A DNA stretch of 64,000 nt. Origin: Phycisphaerales bacterium AB-hyl4 (GTDB lineage Bacteria > Planctomycetota > Phycisphaerae > Phycisphaerales > Phycisphaeraceae). Both the position numbers and the translations under genes were made by a program. Below the pieces are notes generated by a model. The model was given only the letters and a program-made list of their open reading frames with translations, searched no databases and had not been told where the DNA came from. The stretch lies in contig JBGUBD010000007.1 of the NCBI GenBank assembly GCA_041821185.1, positions 124,001 through 188,000 of the forward strand, read 5' to 3'. Positions 45,151 through 53,175 of this stretch are shown one piece after another; the stretch's first letter is position 1; every line of letters starts with the position of its first letter.

Positions 45151-45666
45151 ATGAAATGTCCGCAGTGCAATGCGAGTCTCGGTCGACGTTGCGTAGTCGA
45201 CGCCGACCCGTTGATGTGTCAGAACTGTGGCTGGGGCGGCGCGAATCATTCCGCTGACGCGGCGGAGGATGACGGCCCATCGAAAGCGTTCTGGCTGAAG
45301 TTCGCCTTTTTCTGGGTGATGACATTGGTGGTGTTGGTGGGGCCTTATGTGGGGCTGCGTTTTGGCGCTGCCTATGTTGCGGGGCCGACGGGCCTGGCGG
45401 ATGGTTCGCTGGAGGCCCGCTTTGTGGCCGGTTTGAACCTGCATTACGCGTGGGTGATGGCGGTGTACCTGGCGTTCTGCTGGGTGGTGACACCGACCTA
45501 CGATCGCGAGAACATGGGGCTGTTCGGCCGGGGTCTGGCGTATAACCCGGTACTTACGGGCGAACATCGTTACAACCGCACGATGCACAAGCTCAACACG
45601 CTCGTCACGCCGGGCAAGATTGTGCTTGCGACTTGTCGAGCGACATGGGGCCTGCGTCGTCGATGA
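45151..45666 (+). CDS. Small zinc-ribbon membrane protein
   Basis: The 171-residue protein opens with a two-Cys-pair zinc ribbon (CPQCNASLGRRC, then CQNCGWGG). Two hydrophobic segments follow (FWLKFAFFWVMTLVVLVGPY and LHYAWVMAVYLAFCWVVTP). A basic tail contains YNRTMHKLNTLVTPGKIVLA. No family is recognised. GGAGG gives a good ribosome site. The architecture, a ribbon followed by membrane helices, recalls the protein at 35040-35696 but without the YDLRGLP motif. Confidence 0.7.
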   Translation: MKCPQCNASLGRRCVVDADPLMCQNCGWGGANHSADAAEDDGPSKAFWLKFAFFWVMTLVVLVGPYVGLRFGAAYVAGPTGLADGSLEARFVAGLNLHYAWVMAVYLAFCWVVTPTYDRENMGLFGRGLAYNPVLTGEHRYNRTMHKLNTLVTPGKIVLATCRATWGLRRR

Positions 45667-45801
45667 CCTTACATGGCCAAATTGTGCGGGCACGTTTGCA
45701 ATGACCGGCGTAGAATGACGGCTTCCGAGAAGCCAGTGTGATCGCCGCAACGCGTGTTGCCGTGCGTTTCGCAGGTCATTTCGAATAGCGAGGTTTGTGT
45801 T

Positions 45802-47208
45802 ATGCATTTGCGATCGTTCATGTTTCTGAGCATCACGTTGGGACTGGTGTGGACGGCCGGTCCGTCGGCGGGGGCGCAGCAGGTTCAGCGGCTGTGGGTG
45901 GAGAACTGCGCGAGTTGTCACGGCGATCAGGGGCAGGGCGCGAACGCCCGGTCGCTTTTGCGCGACGAGGTGATGGGCGCGGAACATGATCTGGCGTTTT
46001 ACAAGGCAATCCGCGAAGGCTTGCCGGACGACGGGATGGACGCGTATGACGATGTGCTCAGTGAAGAGGAGACATGGTCGCTGGTTGTGCACATCCGCGA
46101 GTTGCAGGAGCGTGCCCGTCGCGAGCGCGAGCCGGCGAGTCGACCGAACGACGACGGCTATGTGGAAACGACGCATCATCGTTATCGCTTCGAGCGTGTG
46201 GTCACGGAAGGAATTGAGATTCCGTGGGCGCTGGCGTTTTTGCCCGACGGCCGACTGTTGATCGCCGAGCGGCCCGGCACGGTTCGACTGCACGACGACA
46301 GCGGCTTGAGTGAGCCGGTGGAAGATACGCCCGAGGTGGTTCATGCCGGGCAGGGGGGCTTGCTGGGCGTGGCGCTGCATCCGGAGCATGAAGCGAACGG
46401 TTGGATCTACCTCAGCTATTCGCATGGCCAGGGTGATCGAATGATGACGCGCGTCGTGCGCGGCCGCATCGAAGACCACCGCTGGGCCGACCAGGAAGTG
46501 ATCTTCGAAGCGCCGGAAGAGCTTTACCTGCCGACGCGTCAGCACTACGGCTGCCGACTGGTCTTCGACGATGAGGGCTATCTGTTTATCGCCATCGGTG
46601 ACCGCGGCCGACCGGATCATGCACAGGAACGCTATCGGCCGAACGGCAAGATCCATCGCCTGCACGACGACGGCTCTGTGCCCAGCGACAACCCGTTCGT
46701 CGACGAGCATGACGCGATGGCTTCGGTGTGGAGCTACGGCCATCGCAACCCGCAGGGCATGGTCTTCGATCACGACGCCGGCGAACTTTGGTCCACCGAG
46801 CACGGGCCGCGCGGCGGCGATGAACTGAACCTCATCGAACGCGGGGGCAACTACGGTTGGCCACGCGTGTCGCACGGCATCAACTACAACAACACGCCTT
46901 TCCAGACACCGTGGAGCGAGCACGACTACATCGATCCGGTAAAACACTGGACGCCATCCATCGCAGCCTGTGGCCTCGCGCTCGGGCATGGGGAGGCGTT
47001 CCCCGAGTGGCAAGGCGACCTGTTCGCCGGCGGGCTGGCGGGGCAGGTGGTCGAGCGGCTGCGGGTCCGCGACGGTGAAATTGTCGAGCGCGAACGCATC
47101 CTCGAACGCATGGGCCGAGTGCGCGACGTCATCACAGCGCCGGACGGTTCGATTTACGTGGCATTGAACGACCCGCACCACGTCGTTCGCCTGGCGCCGG
47201 CGGAGTGA
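45802..47208 (+). CDS. Cytochrome c - PQQ-dependent sugar dehydrogenase fusion
   Basis: The 468-residue protein has a signal peptide (cleavage near SAGAQQ). A c-type cytochrome domain (CASCHGDQGQG near residue 37, later YKAIREGLPDDGMDAY) runs to about residue 105. A six-bladed propeller of the YliI/soluble aldose dehydrogenase type follows (IPWALAFLPDGRLLIAERPG, GQGGLLGVALHP, YGCRLVFDDEGYLFIAIGDR, SYGHRNPQGM, STEHGPRGGDELN, YGWPRVSHGINY, APDGSIYVALND). It should oxidise aldoses in the periplasm and pass electrons to its own heme. PQQ rather than another cofactor is inferred from the family. Confidence 0.9.
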   Translation: MHLRSFMFLSITLGLVWTAGPSAGAQQVQRLWVENCASCHGDQGQGANARSLLRDEVMGAEHDLAFYKAIREGLPDDGMDAYDDVLSEEETWSLVVHIRELQERARREREPASRPNDDGYVETTHHRYRFERVVTEGIEIPWALAFLPDGRLLIAERPGTVRLHDDSGLSEPVEDTPEVVHAGQGGLLGVALHPEHEANGWIYLSYSHGQGDRMMTRVVRGRIEDHRWADQEVIFEAPEELYLPTRQHYGCRLVFDDEGYLFIAIGDRGRPDHAQERYRPNGKIHRLHDDGSVPSDNPFVDEHDAMASVWSYGHRNPQGMVFDHDAGELWSTEHGPRGGDELNLIERGGNYGWPRVSHGINYNNTPFQTPWSEHDYIDPVKHWTPSIAACGLALGHGEAFPEWQGDLFAGGLAGQVVERLRVRDGEIVERERILERMGRVRDVITAPDGSIYVALNDPHHVVRLAPAE

Positions 47209-47222
47209 AGGGGCTCGGGTGT

Positions 47223-47245
47223 GCCCACGGCTTCAAGCCGTGGGC
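47223..47245. repeat. Gene-end palindrome, family A copy 3
   Basis: Perfect 11-base arms GCCCACGGCTT / AAGCCGTGGGC around a single C, 14 bases after the dehydrogenase stop. It shares the GCCCACGG core with copies 1 and 2. Confidence 0.7.
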
Positions 47246-47413
47246 GTCGGCTCACAGTACTTGTCGGGCGCGCTCGGGCACGGCTTTTCGCTGTTCTAGC
47301 TAGGGCATGGCGCGATTGGTACGATAGGCCTCTTGCGGTCCGGCCATGCGTATTTTGAGATGGCGGACGGTTTTGCCACCAGAAATAATGTCCACCGGGG
47401 GGTAGAGCAGCGA

Positions 47414-48625
47414 ATGAAGAGTCATCTGGATAAGCGGATTTGCGTCGTCGGGCTTGGCTATATCGGGTTGCCGACGGCGGCGGTGCTGGCGTCGCGTGGG
47501 TATGACGTGCGGGGCGTCGAGGTCAACCCGAAGGTGGTGGAGACGATCAACGCCGGGCGGGCGCATGTCGTCGAGCCGGACCTGGATATTCTCGTGCAGG
47601 CGGCGGTGCAGACGGGGAAACTGAAGGCTTATGGCGAGCCGGCGGAAGCGGACATTTTCATGCTCTGTGTGCCCACGCCGGTGGACGAGAAGCATGGGCC
47701 GGATCTTTCATACGTCGAAAAGGCGGCGGCGGGCATCGCTGAGCATCTGAAGCCGGGCAACCTGGTGGTGCTGGAGTCGACCAGTCCGCCGGGCACGACG
47801 GAAAAGCTGGCGGACATTGTCGAGCAGGCGGCGGGACTGACGCGCGAGCAGGTTCATTTCGCGCACGCGCCTGAGCGTGTCCTGCCGGGCAAGATTCTGC
47901 GGGAAGTGGTGGAGAACGACCGGATCGTCGGGGGGCTGACCGACGCGGCGACCGAAGTTTGTGCCGAGTTTTACCGTACGTTCGTGACGGGCGAGTTGCT
48001 GCTGACGCACAGCCGACTGGCGGAGATGGCGAAGCTGGTTGAGAACGCGTATCGCGATGTGAACATCGCGTTTGCGAATGAGCTGTCGCTGCTGGCCGAC
48101 GATCTGGATCTGGATGTGCGGGAGTTGATTCGGCTGGCGAACCGGCATCCGCGGGTGAACATTCTCGACCCGGGCTGCGGCGTGGGGGGGCATTGCATCG
48201 CGGTGGACCCGTGGTTCATCATTCACCAGTCACCTGAGAAGAGCCGACTGATTCGCATGGCCCGTGAGGTGAATTGTCACAAGACCGGCTGGGTGGTGCA
48301 GCGCGTGCTCGATCGGGCGGAGCGGTTCAAGCGGCCGCGGATCGCCTGCCTCGGGCTGGCGTACAAGCCGGACATTGACGACCTGCGCGAGTCGCCGGCG
48401 GTGGATATTGCAAGGCAGTTGATCGCGGCGCAGGTGGGCGAGGTGATGGTCGTTGAGCCGAACCTGGCCGAACACGATGAATTCCGCCTGACGTCGTTAG
48501 ACGAAGCGCTGGACCGGGCGGATGTGGTCGTGGCGTTGGTGGCGCATCGGCCGTTCCACAAGATTTCTCCGGCGCGGCTGGCGGAGAAGATCATCATCGA
48601 CACGTGCGGTGTGTTGCATCCGTGA
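47414..48625 (+). CDS. wecC: UDP-N-acetyl-D-mannosamine dehydrogenase (nucleotide-sugar dehydrogenase)
   Basis: The 403-residue UDP-sugar dehydrogenase oxidises a 6-hydroxymethyl group to a carboxylate for surface polysaccharide. It has the N-terminal NAD fold CVVGLGYIGLPTAAVLASRG, FMLCVPTPVDEK, ESTSPPGTTEKL, the central NILDPGCGVGGHCIAVDPWF with the catalytic Cys in GGHC, and the C-terminal ACLGLAYKPDIDDLRESPA. The style is that of the WecC/UDP-ManNAc group. No WecB epimerase is adjacent. The ATG at 47414 is chosen at the family N-terminus. Confidence 0.9.
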   Translation: MKSHLDKRICVVGLGYIGLPTAAVLASRGYDVRGVEVNPKVVETINAGRAHVVEPDLDILVQAAVQTGKLKAYGEPAEADIFMLCVPTPVDEKHGPDLSYVEKAAAGIAEHLKPGNLVVLESTSPPGTTEKLADIVEQAAGLTREQVHFAHAPERVLPGKILREVVENDRIVGGLTDAATEVCAEFYRTFVTGELLLTHSRLAEMAKLVENAYRDVNIAFANELSLLADDLDLDVRELIRLANRHPRVNILDPGCGVGGHCIAVDPWFIIHQSPEKSRLIRMAREVNCHKTGWVVQRVLDRAERFKRPRIACLGLAYKPDIDDLRESPAVDIARQLIAAQVGEVMVVEPNLAEHDEFRLTSLDEALDRADVVVALVAHRPFHKISPARLAEKIIIDTCGVLHP

Positions 48626-48746
48626 TCAGGCGCGGCAGATGAAGCGCGTCGGCCCTATTGACCTGCGTGCCCGGGCCGTGGCTGAGTGATCGCGCCGGCC
48701 GATCGCGAGGGCGGCTTTTTACGACATGTCTTGGCCGTTGTCGGGC

Positions 48747-49427
48747 TTACTCGGTCGGCTCATATTCCCAAATTTCGCCGGGCGCGAGTTCTTTGACTTC
48801 AACGCCGGGCGGGTCGAAGCCGTCGATGCTCTGACGAAGCAGGGGGAAGGTTTTGTAGTGGACGGGGATGGCGACGCGCGGGCGGATCATTTCTGCGGCG
48901 CGGGCGGCGAGTTCAGGGCCCATGGTAAAGCGGTCGCCGACGGGGATGGCGGCGAGGTCGGGCTGGTAGATGTCGGCGATGAGGCGCATGTCGGAGAACA
49001 GGCCGGTGTCGCCGCAATGGTAGAAGGTGACGCCGCCCATGTGGATGATGAGCCCGGCGGGCATGCCCATGTACTGGCCGTTGTGGGACGAGCTGTGGTA
49101 GGCCTGTGTGAAGGCGATGTAGCCGAAGTCGGTGTCGATGCGGCCGCCGATGTTGCCGGGGTTGATTTTCTCGATGCCCTGGCCGTTGACGTAGTTGCAG
49201 ATTTCATGGCTGGCGATGACCTCGGCGTGGTTGGCCTTGGCGATGGCGAGGGTGTCGCCGAAGTGGTCTTCGTGGCCGTGGGTCAGGGCGATGGTGTTGC
49301 AGCGGATATCGCTGGGCTTGTGCTTGGCCGACTCGTTACCGGTGAGGAACGGGTCGATGGCAAGGGTGTGCTTGCCGTCGTCGAGCAGGAAGCCGGAGTG
49401 TCCGAGGAAGGTTATTTTCAGGGCCAT
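48747..49427 (-). CDS. UPF0173-type metal-dependent hydrolase
   Basis: The 226-residue metallo-beta-lactamase-fold protein of the UPF0173 (YtkL) group has the motifs FLGHSGFLLDDG, LTHGHEDHFGDTLAIA, FYHCGDTGLFSDM and AIPVHYKTFP. Family members are widespread, and their reaction is not settled. The length is normal. It is convergent with wecC. No operon partner is visible. Confidence 0.88.
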   Translation of the reverse strand: MALKITFLGHSGFLLDDGKHTLAIDPFLTGNESAKHKPSDIRCNTIALTHGHEDHFGDTLAIAKANHAEVIASHEICNYVNGQGIEKINPGNIGGRIDTDFGYIAFTQAYHSSSHNGQYMGMPAGLIIHMGGVTFYHCGDTGLFSDMRLIADIYQPDLAAIPVGDRFTMGPELAARAAEMIRPRVAIPVHYKTFPLLRQSIDGFDPPGVEVKELAPGEIWEYEPTE

Positions 49428-49579
49428 GGTGCGTCTTCTCCCTTGGGTGAGCGTTGATAGCGTTCAGGGGATGATAACGCGCCGACAGGCGTCAGATGGC
49501 CGACGTCTGGGGAAGACACAAAGCAACCGCTTCCGACTTCTGCCCTCGTCCGGCTACCCACCACCGCCTGTCGCCGGTC

Positions 49580-50290
49580 TCAGTTCCGAATGGCTTTGGC
49601 CAGGGCGGTGCGTGCCGCGGGCTGGCGGGTGGCCTGGAGGGTTTCGTTGAGCACAGCGGCGTTGCCGTTTCGCTTGATCTGCCGGACCAGACTGGACAGA
49701 TGCTGATCGCGATCGCGTGCGAAGCGGGGGAACGCCTGCTCAAGCTCCTGGCGGGTGTACTTCGTCAGCGGGTCGTTCAGGCCGGTCTGCATGGTGGCCC
49801 ACTCGATGAGGCTACGCGCGTCGGTGGAGAAGCGATAGCTTTCAAGCGTGGCCTGGAGTCGGCTGCGCGTGCTGGCGAAGGGGTCGGTCATCGTGTCGGG
49901 CAGTTCCCAGAGCTCGTGGGAGCGGTTTCGCGTGGCCTGCTCGAGTTGTTCGAGCCAGCCGCTGCCGACGTCGTTACCGAGACTTTGTGAAGATTGTGTG
50001 CGTGTCATCGTCGTTAACTGTTCCTTGTTCGATTGCACTGGCTGGTTTGCGGGCTTCAGCGGAGCGACGGCCGTGTTTACCACGAGGCGTCCGCGATTGA
50101 CGAAGTCCACAGTCAGCCGTTGGGCTTTCCTGCCCTCGTGGATGATTGATTGAGCCTGACGTACGGTACCCGTGCCCCACTCTGGTCGGCGTGGATGGGT
50201 GACCTGGTCGCCGCGATTGTGCTGATGTTGTGATGGCGGCGTCATAAAGCTCGACCGCATCGCTTCCTCGGCACGTGCTGTCAGCGACAT
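49580..50290 (-). CDS. DUF3553-like protein, otherwise unknown
   Basis: The 236-residue protein contains a short beta module (GDQVTHPRRPEWGTGTV, LTVDFVNRGRLVVNT) like DUF3553/CarD-type HP repeats, about residues 26-80. A mostly helical C-terminal region follows (LEQLEQATRNRSHELWEL, RSRLQATLESYRFSTDARSL, QELEQAFPRFARDRDQHLSSL). No signal peptide or catalytic motif is seen. The start is uncertain: ATG 50245 would begin just before the module, while 50290 adds 15 residues. Function unknown; nucleic-acid or polymerase contact is possible because of the CarD-like module. Confidence 0.65.
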   Translation of the reverse strand: MSLTARAEEAMRSSFMTPPSQHQHNRGDQVTHPRRPEWGTGTVRQAQSIIHEGRKAQRLTVDFVNRGRLVVNTAVAPLKPANQPVQSNKEQLTTMTRTQSSQSLGNDVGSGWLEQLEQATRNRSHELWELPDTMTDPFASTRSRLQATLESYRFSTDARSLIEWATMQTGLNDPLTKYTRQELEQAFPRFARDRDQHLSSLVRQIKRNGNAAVLNETLQATRQPAARTALAKAIRN

Positions 50291-50683
50291 GCCGGGTGAG
50301 CTTTTCAAATCGGTTATTGGTTGACTATCCCTGCTTCCCCTGGCGATCCGGTGTTCCCTGTCGGTTTCCAAACGCCGACCGCCGCCGAGTCACGGTATCC
50401 CTCTACAAATGGAGGCTGGCCATCATACACATGTCCGTTCGACCCGCCGCCGATTGCGTGAGATGCCCTCGCGATGCGTGATGCGAAGTCACACCAAGCT
50501 TATCGACCTGATCGACTCTGTGACTTTGATGGTGGCTTGAGCCGCCTTCCCGACATGCAGGCCCTGACTGGCGTGCGTCGGCTGCTAATATATACGAACG
50601 CCGAAGCCGATCGGTTCATTCCCATTTCGGTTAGAGAAAATTCTTGCCCGTATGCTTGCACAGACCTGACAAATCATGTAACC

Positions 50684-50794
50684 TGACGAAAGCGTCGGTG
50701 AAACCCTGACACGCCGTCTACGGCCGGGCCACTGACGCCTTAATTCGCCCCCGGAAGCCCGTGCTGTCTCTTCGGAGGCAGCGCGGGTTTTTTT
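50684..50794 (+). ncRNA. Candidate small RNA with intrinsic terminator, unknown family
   Basis: A plus-strand segment of about 110 bases begins with a GACG-AAAG-CGTC hairpin and has GC-rich structured sequence (GGTGAAACCC, CGGCCGGGCCACTG). It ends in a textbook terminator. A weak promoter (TTGCAC 50656-50661, TGTAAC 50677-50682, 15-base spacer) lies just upstream. No plus-strand gene follows, so it would be a free RNA. GGTGAAA...GCCACTG recalls the cobalamin-riboswitch core, but the B12 box is not seen. Confidence 0.45.
50758..50794 (+). terminator. Strong plus-strand terminator with TTCG tetraloop
   Basis: A 13-bp stem (CCCGTGCTGTCTC / GAGGCAGCGCGGG, three G-T pairs) capped by TTCG and followed by seven T. 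No plus-strand protein gene lies upstream, so it must end a non-coding transcript. Confidence 0.85.
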
Positions 50795-50831
50795 ACGTTC
50801 TTTCCGGGCCATTCGGCCTCGGCGGGGTGGG

Positions 50832-51287
50832 TCAGGCCACGATGGTCAGCTCTTTTTCGAAGATGACAAGATTGGATTGGCGGTCGTTGTCCCAGCGGAT
50901 GCCGATGATGTCGTAGCCGCGCGCGATGGCCATGTGGAGCATGGGGCGGTTGCGGGTGTGACATTCCATACGGCTGTACTCGTAGTGATGGTCGTTGGCC
51001 CAGGCGTTGGCGGCGTCCATGAGTTGGCTGGCGATGCCGGCCCGGCGGTGGGTGGGCAGGACGCCGTAGAGCCACTCGAAGAAGACGTTGGGCTTCAGTT
51101 CCAGGCCGACCATGAACCCGACGGGCTGTTCGTCGACGAACGCCAGCAGTACGAGCGGATTGTGTCTCCCGAGCAGTCGACGTTGGAAGAAAGCTTCGTC
51201 GCGGGCGGGGGTGAATACGTCTTTGTAGAGGCGGACCACGGTGGGTAGTTCGTTCTGGCCGACGATGTCGATTTTGGCTTCCGCCAT
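50832..51287 (-). CDS. GNAT-family N-acetyltransferase
   Basis: The 151-residue GNAT-fold protein has a central strand and acetyl-CoA loop (FFEWLYGVLPTHRRAGIASQ) and a C-terminal MLHMAIARGYDIIGIRW segment. The acceptor substrate cannot be told. The ATG at 51287 follows GGGAG. A longer frame upstream would overlap the REP-like element and the next gene. It follows the rhomboid-like gene on the same strand, so they may be co-transcribed. Confidence 0.85.
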   Translation of the reverse strand: MAEAKIDIVGQNELPTVVRLYKDVFTPARDEAFFQRRLLGRHNPLVLLAFVDEQPVGFMVGLELKPNVFFEWLYGVLPTHRRAGIASQLMDAANAWANDHHYEYSRMECHTRNRPMLHMAIARGYDIIGIRWDNDRQSNLVIFEKELTIVA

Positions 51288-51320
51288 GGCTGTCTTTCTC
51301 CCGTATTGGCGAGCAGGTGT

Positions 51321-51345
51321 GCGCCCCTGCGGGGCGGCCGCTGAA
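51321..51345. repeat. Single REP-like half element
   Basis: GCGCCCCTGCGGGGCGGCCG followed by CTGAA. On the minus strand it begins TTCAGCGGCCGCCCCGCAGG, matching one arm of the 812-870 element. It lies between two minus-strand genes. Confidence 0.6.
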
Positions 51346-51357
51346 CCTTGCGATTCG

Positions 51358-52149
51358 CTACCGGTGTTCGTGTTCGAAAATGTGGTCCATGCAGTAGCAG
51401 GCGGCGTCGGAACATTGCGGGCAGTAGCGAAACTCGGCGTCGGGGTCGCTTTTGTCGGTCTTGCCGCAGACGACACACTTGTGAAACGGCTGCTCGGCGA
51501 GCTCGGCCCGCTCTGTTTCGTAGACCCGGCGGCGGTGGGCGTTGCGGGCGCGAGTGATCATCTCTCCGCCGAAGAAGAGGAAGAAGTTGGCGATGCCCGC
51601 AGCGAGCACCGCCGCCTCCTGCCACTGACGCATGCCCAACGCCTGCAGGAACCAGCCGGCAGTCAGGACGGCGACGACGATGCCGATCCACTTGACCTTG
51701 ACCGGGATGATGAAAAACAGAAGGAACTGGAACTCGGGGTAAAGCCATGCAAAGGCCAGCAACACCGAGATGAACACGTAGTAGTTGTTCACCGGCGCGG
51801 AGGGGTCCAGCAGGCCCGCGAGCGCGCTGAGCACGAAGGCGGTGAGCAGGTAGATGTTGTAACGGAAGTGGCCCCACTCGCGGTCGAGTGCGCTGCCCAT
51901 GAGCCAGAAGATGTAGATGGAAATAAGAAACCAGAGCGGGTGCGCGAATCGCGGCATGAAGGCGAACGTCAGCAGCAGCCACACTTCGCCGGCGAACACG
52001 CGCTCCCAGACCAGCGCCATGCTGTCGAGGAACGCTTGTCCGGTCGTCGCCACGGCCGCAAGGTAGAACAGCGCCTGGAAGGCGATGAGGATGAGCGTCA
52101 GGTTCGGGATCGCGAACCGGCCGAATTTGCGTTCGAGCCTGTCAAGCAT
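51358..52149 (-). CDS. Rhomboid-like membrane protein with C-terminal zinc ribbon, no protease site
   Basis: The 263-residue protein has about six hydrophobic helices (LTLILIAFQALFYLAAV, FLISIYIFWLMGSALDREWG, FVLSALAGLLDPS, FISVLLAFAWLYPEF, FFIIPVKVKWIGIVV, AAVLAAGIANFFLFFGGE). The FWLMGSALDREWG segment fits the rhomboid/Derlin fold, but the catalytic GxSG and His are not found, so it is probably an inactive relative. A cytoplasmic zinc ribbon ends the protein (KCVVCGKTDK, CPQCSDAACYCMDH). The PEFQFLLFFIIPVKVKW stretch looks strongly constrained. Role unknown. Confidence 0.75.
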   Translation of the reverse strand: MLDRLERKFGRFAIPNLTLILIAFQALFYLAAVATTGQAFLDSMALVWERVFAGEVWLLLTFAFMPRFAHPLWFLISIYIFWLMGSALDREWGHFRYNIYLLTAFVLSALAGLLDPSAPVNNYYVFISVLLAFAWLYPEFQFLLFFIIPVKVKWIGIVVAVLTAGWFLQALGMRQWQEAAVLAAGIANFFLFFGGEMITRARNAHRRRVYETERAELAEQPFHKCVVCGKTDKSDPDAEFRYCPQCSDAACYCMDHIFEHEHR

Positions 52150-52200
52150 GGGAAAGACTATAACGAATGAAAGCGGGCAGACGTTCGCGCAAGGTCCGGA

Positions 52201-53115
52201 TTACGCTGCAGCACCATCGTTGGCGGCGGTGGTGACAGCGTCGGCGGGCGGCGCGACGGGGTTGTCGAAGTGCACGTCCATCTGTGGGAACGGAATGCTG
52301 ATGTTCGCTTCGTCCAGGTAGTACTTGATTGCGCGGATGGTGGCTTCGCGAACCGGGAAAAGGTCGGCAGCGGGCGCCCAGACGCGAACGGTCCAGTCGA
52401 CGGACGAGTCGCCGAGCCCGGAGAGCACGACGGCGGGCTCTTTGTCAGGGGCCTGCCCCTCAACGCTTTTGACGGCAGCGAGGAGGGTCTCGCGGGTTTT
52501 GTCGATGTCAGCGGAGTAGTCGACGCCGACCGGCACGTCTGTGCGGCGGACGGGGTGGTGGCTCATGTTCTCGATCTTCGCACCGAACACCTGTGCGTTG
52601 GGCATGATGATGCGGCGGTTGTCGAACGTGTTCATGTAAGTGAAAAACAGCTCGATCTCGTCGACCGAGCCGACTTCGCCGTTGATATTGACCGCGTCGC
52701 CGACCTTGAACGGACGGAAGGTCAACAACATGACGCCAGCGGCGAAGTTGGACAGCGTGCCCTGAAACGCGAGGCCGATCGCCAGGCCTGCTGCGGCGAT
52801 GACCGCGGCGAGGCTGGCGGTCTGCACCCCGAACTTACTGAGGCAGAAAATCAAAGCCATGACGAGCACGGCGTACTTGGCGAGCTGTGCGAAAAATTTG
52901 CTCAATGTCGCGTCGAAGTGCACCTTCATCAGCCCACGCTGGACCCACCGACGAACCCATGTCGCGACCGCAATCGCGACGAGAAGGATGGCAAGCACCG
53001 CCATGGCGTTGATGGCGATGTCGACGCCACGCTGGGTGAGTTGCTCGATCAACGGGTCGGACGTGGCGGTGCCAGTGGCGGCGTTGGCGGCTTCCTGGGC
53101 GAGTGTGGTCAGCAT
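52201..53115 (-). CDS. Small-conductance mechanosensitive channel (MscS family)
   Basis: The 304-residue protein has three N-terminal membrane helices, including the pore-lining TM3 (SLAAVIAAAGLAIGLAFQGT). The MscS beta domain follows (FRPFKVGDAVNINGEVGSVD, IIMPNAQVFGAKIEN) and then the alpha/beta C-terminal vestibule (RTDVPVGVDYSADI). It opens when membrane tension rises and releases solutes. AGAGGGA gives a ribosome site before ATG 53115; an upstream start at 53154 lacks support. Confidence 0.93.
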   Translation of the reverse strand: MLTTLAQEAANAATGTATSDPLIEQLTQRGVDIAINAMAVLAILLVAIAVATWVRRWVQRGLMKVHFDATLSKFFAQLAKYAVLVMALIFCLSKFGVQTASLAAVIAAAGLAIGLAFQGTLSNFAAGVMLLTFRPFKVGDAVNINGEVGSVDEIELFFTYMNTFDNRRIIMPNAQVFGAKIENMSHHPVRRTDVPVGVDYSADIDKTRETLLAAVKSVEGQAPDKEPAVVLSGLGDSSVDWTVRVWAPAADLFPVREATIRAIKYYLDEANISIPFPQMDVHFDNPVAPPADAVTTAANDGAAA

Positions 53116-53175
53116 ATTAGATCCCTCTTCACGAGTGATGATTGCGATTGGCAAGGATTGTACCGACAGTCGGCG

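Larger units (their letters stand above)
50291..50831. other. Long intergenic region holding an orphan RNA candidate
   Basis: 541 bases between two minus-strand genes. No coding sequence is supported. It holds A/T-rich patches near 50590-50640, a possible plus-strand promoter at 50656-50682 and the RNA candidate with its terminator (50684-50794). Confidence 0.6.

Noticed and set aside
50684..50757. Cobalamin riboswitch
   Set aside because: GGTGAAA and GCCACTG fit the core, but no B12 box was found and no gene lies downstream on that strand. Kept only as an unknown RNA candidate.
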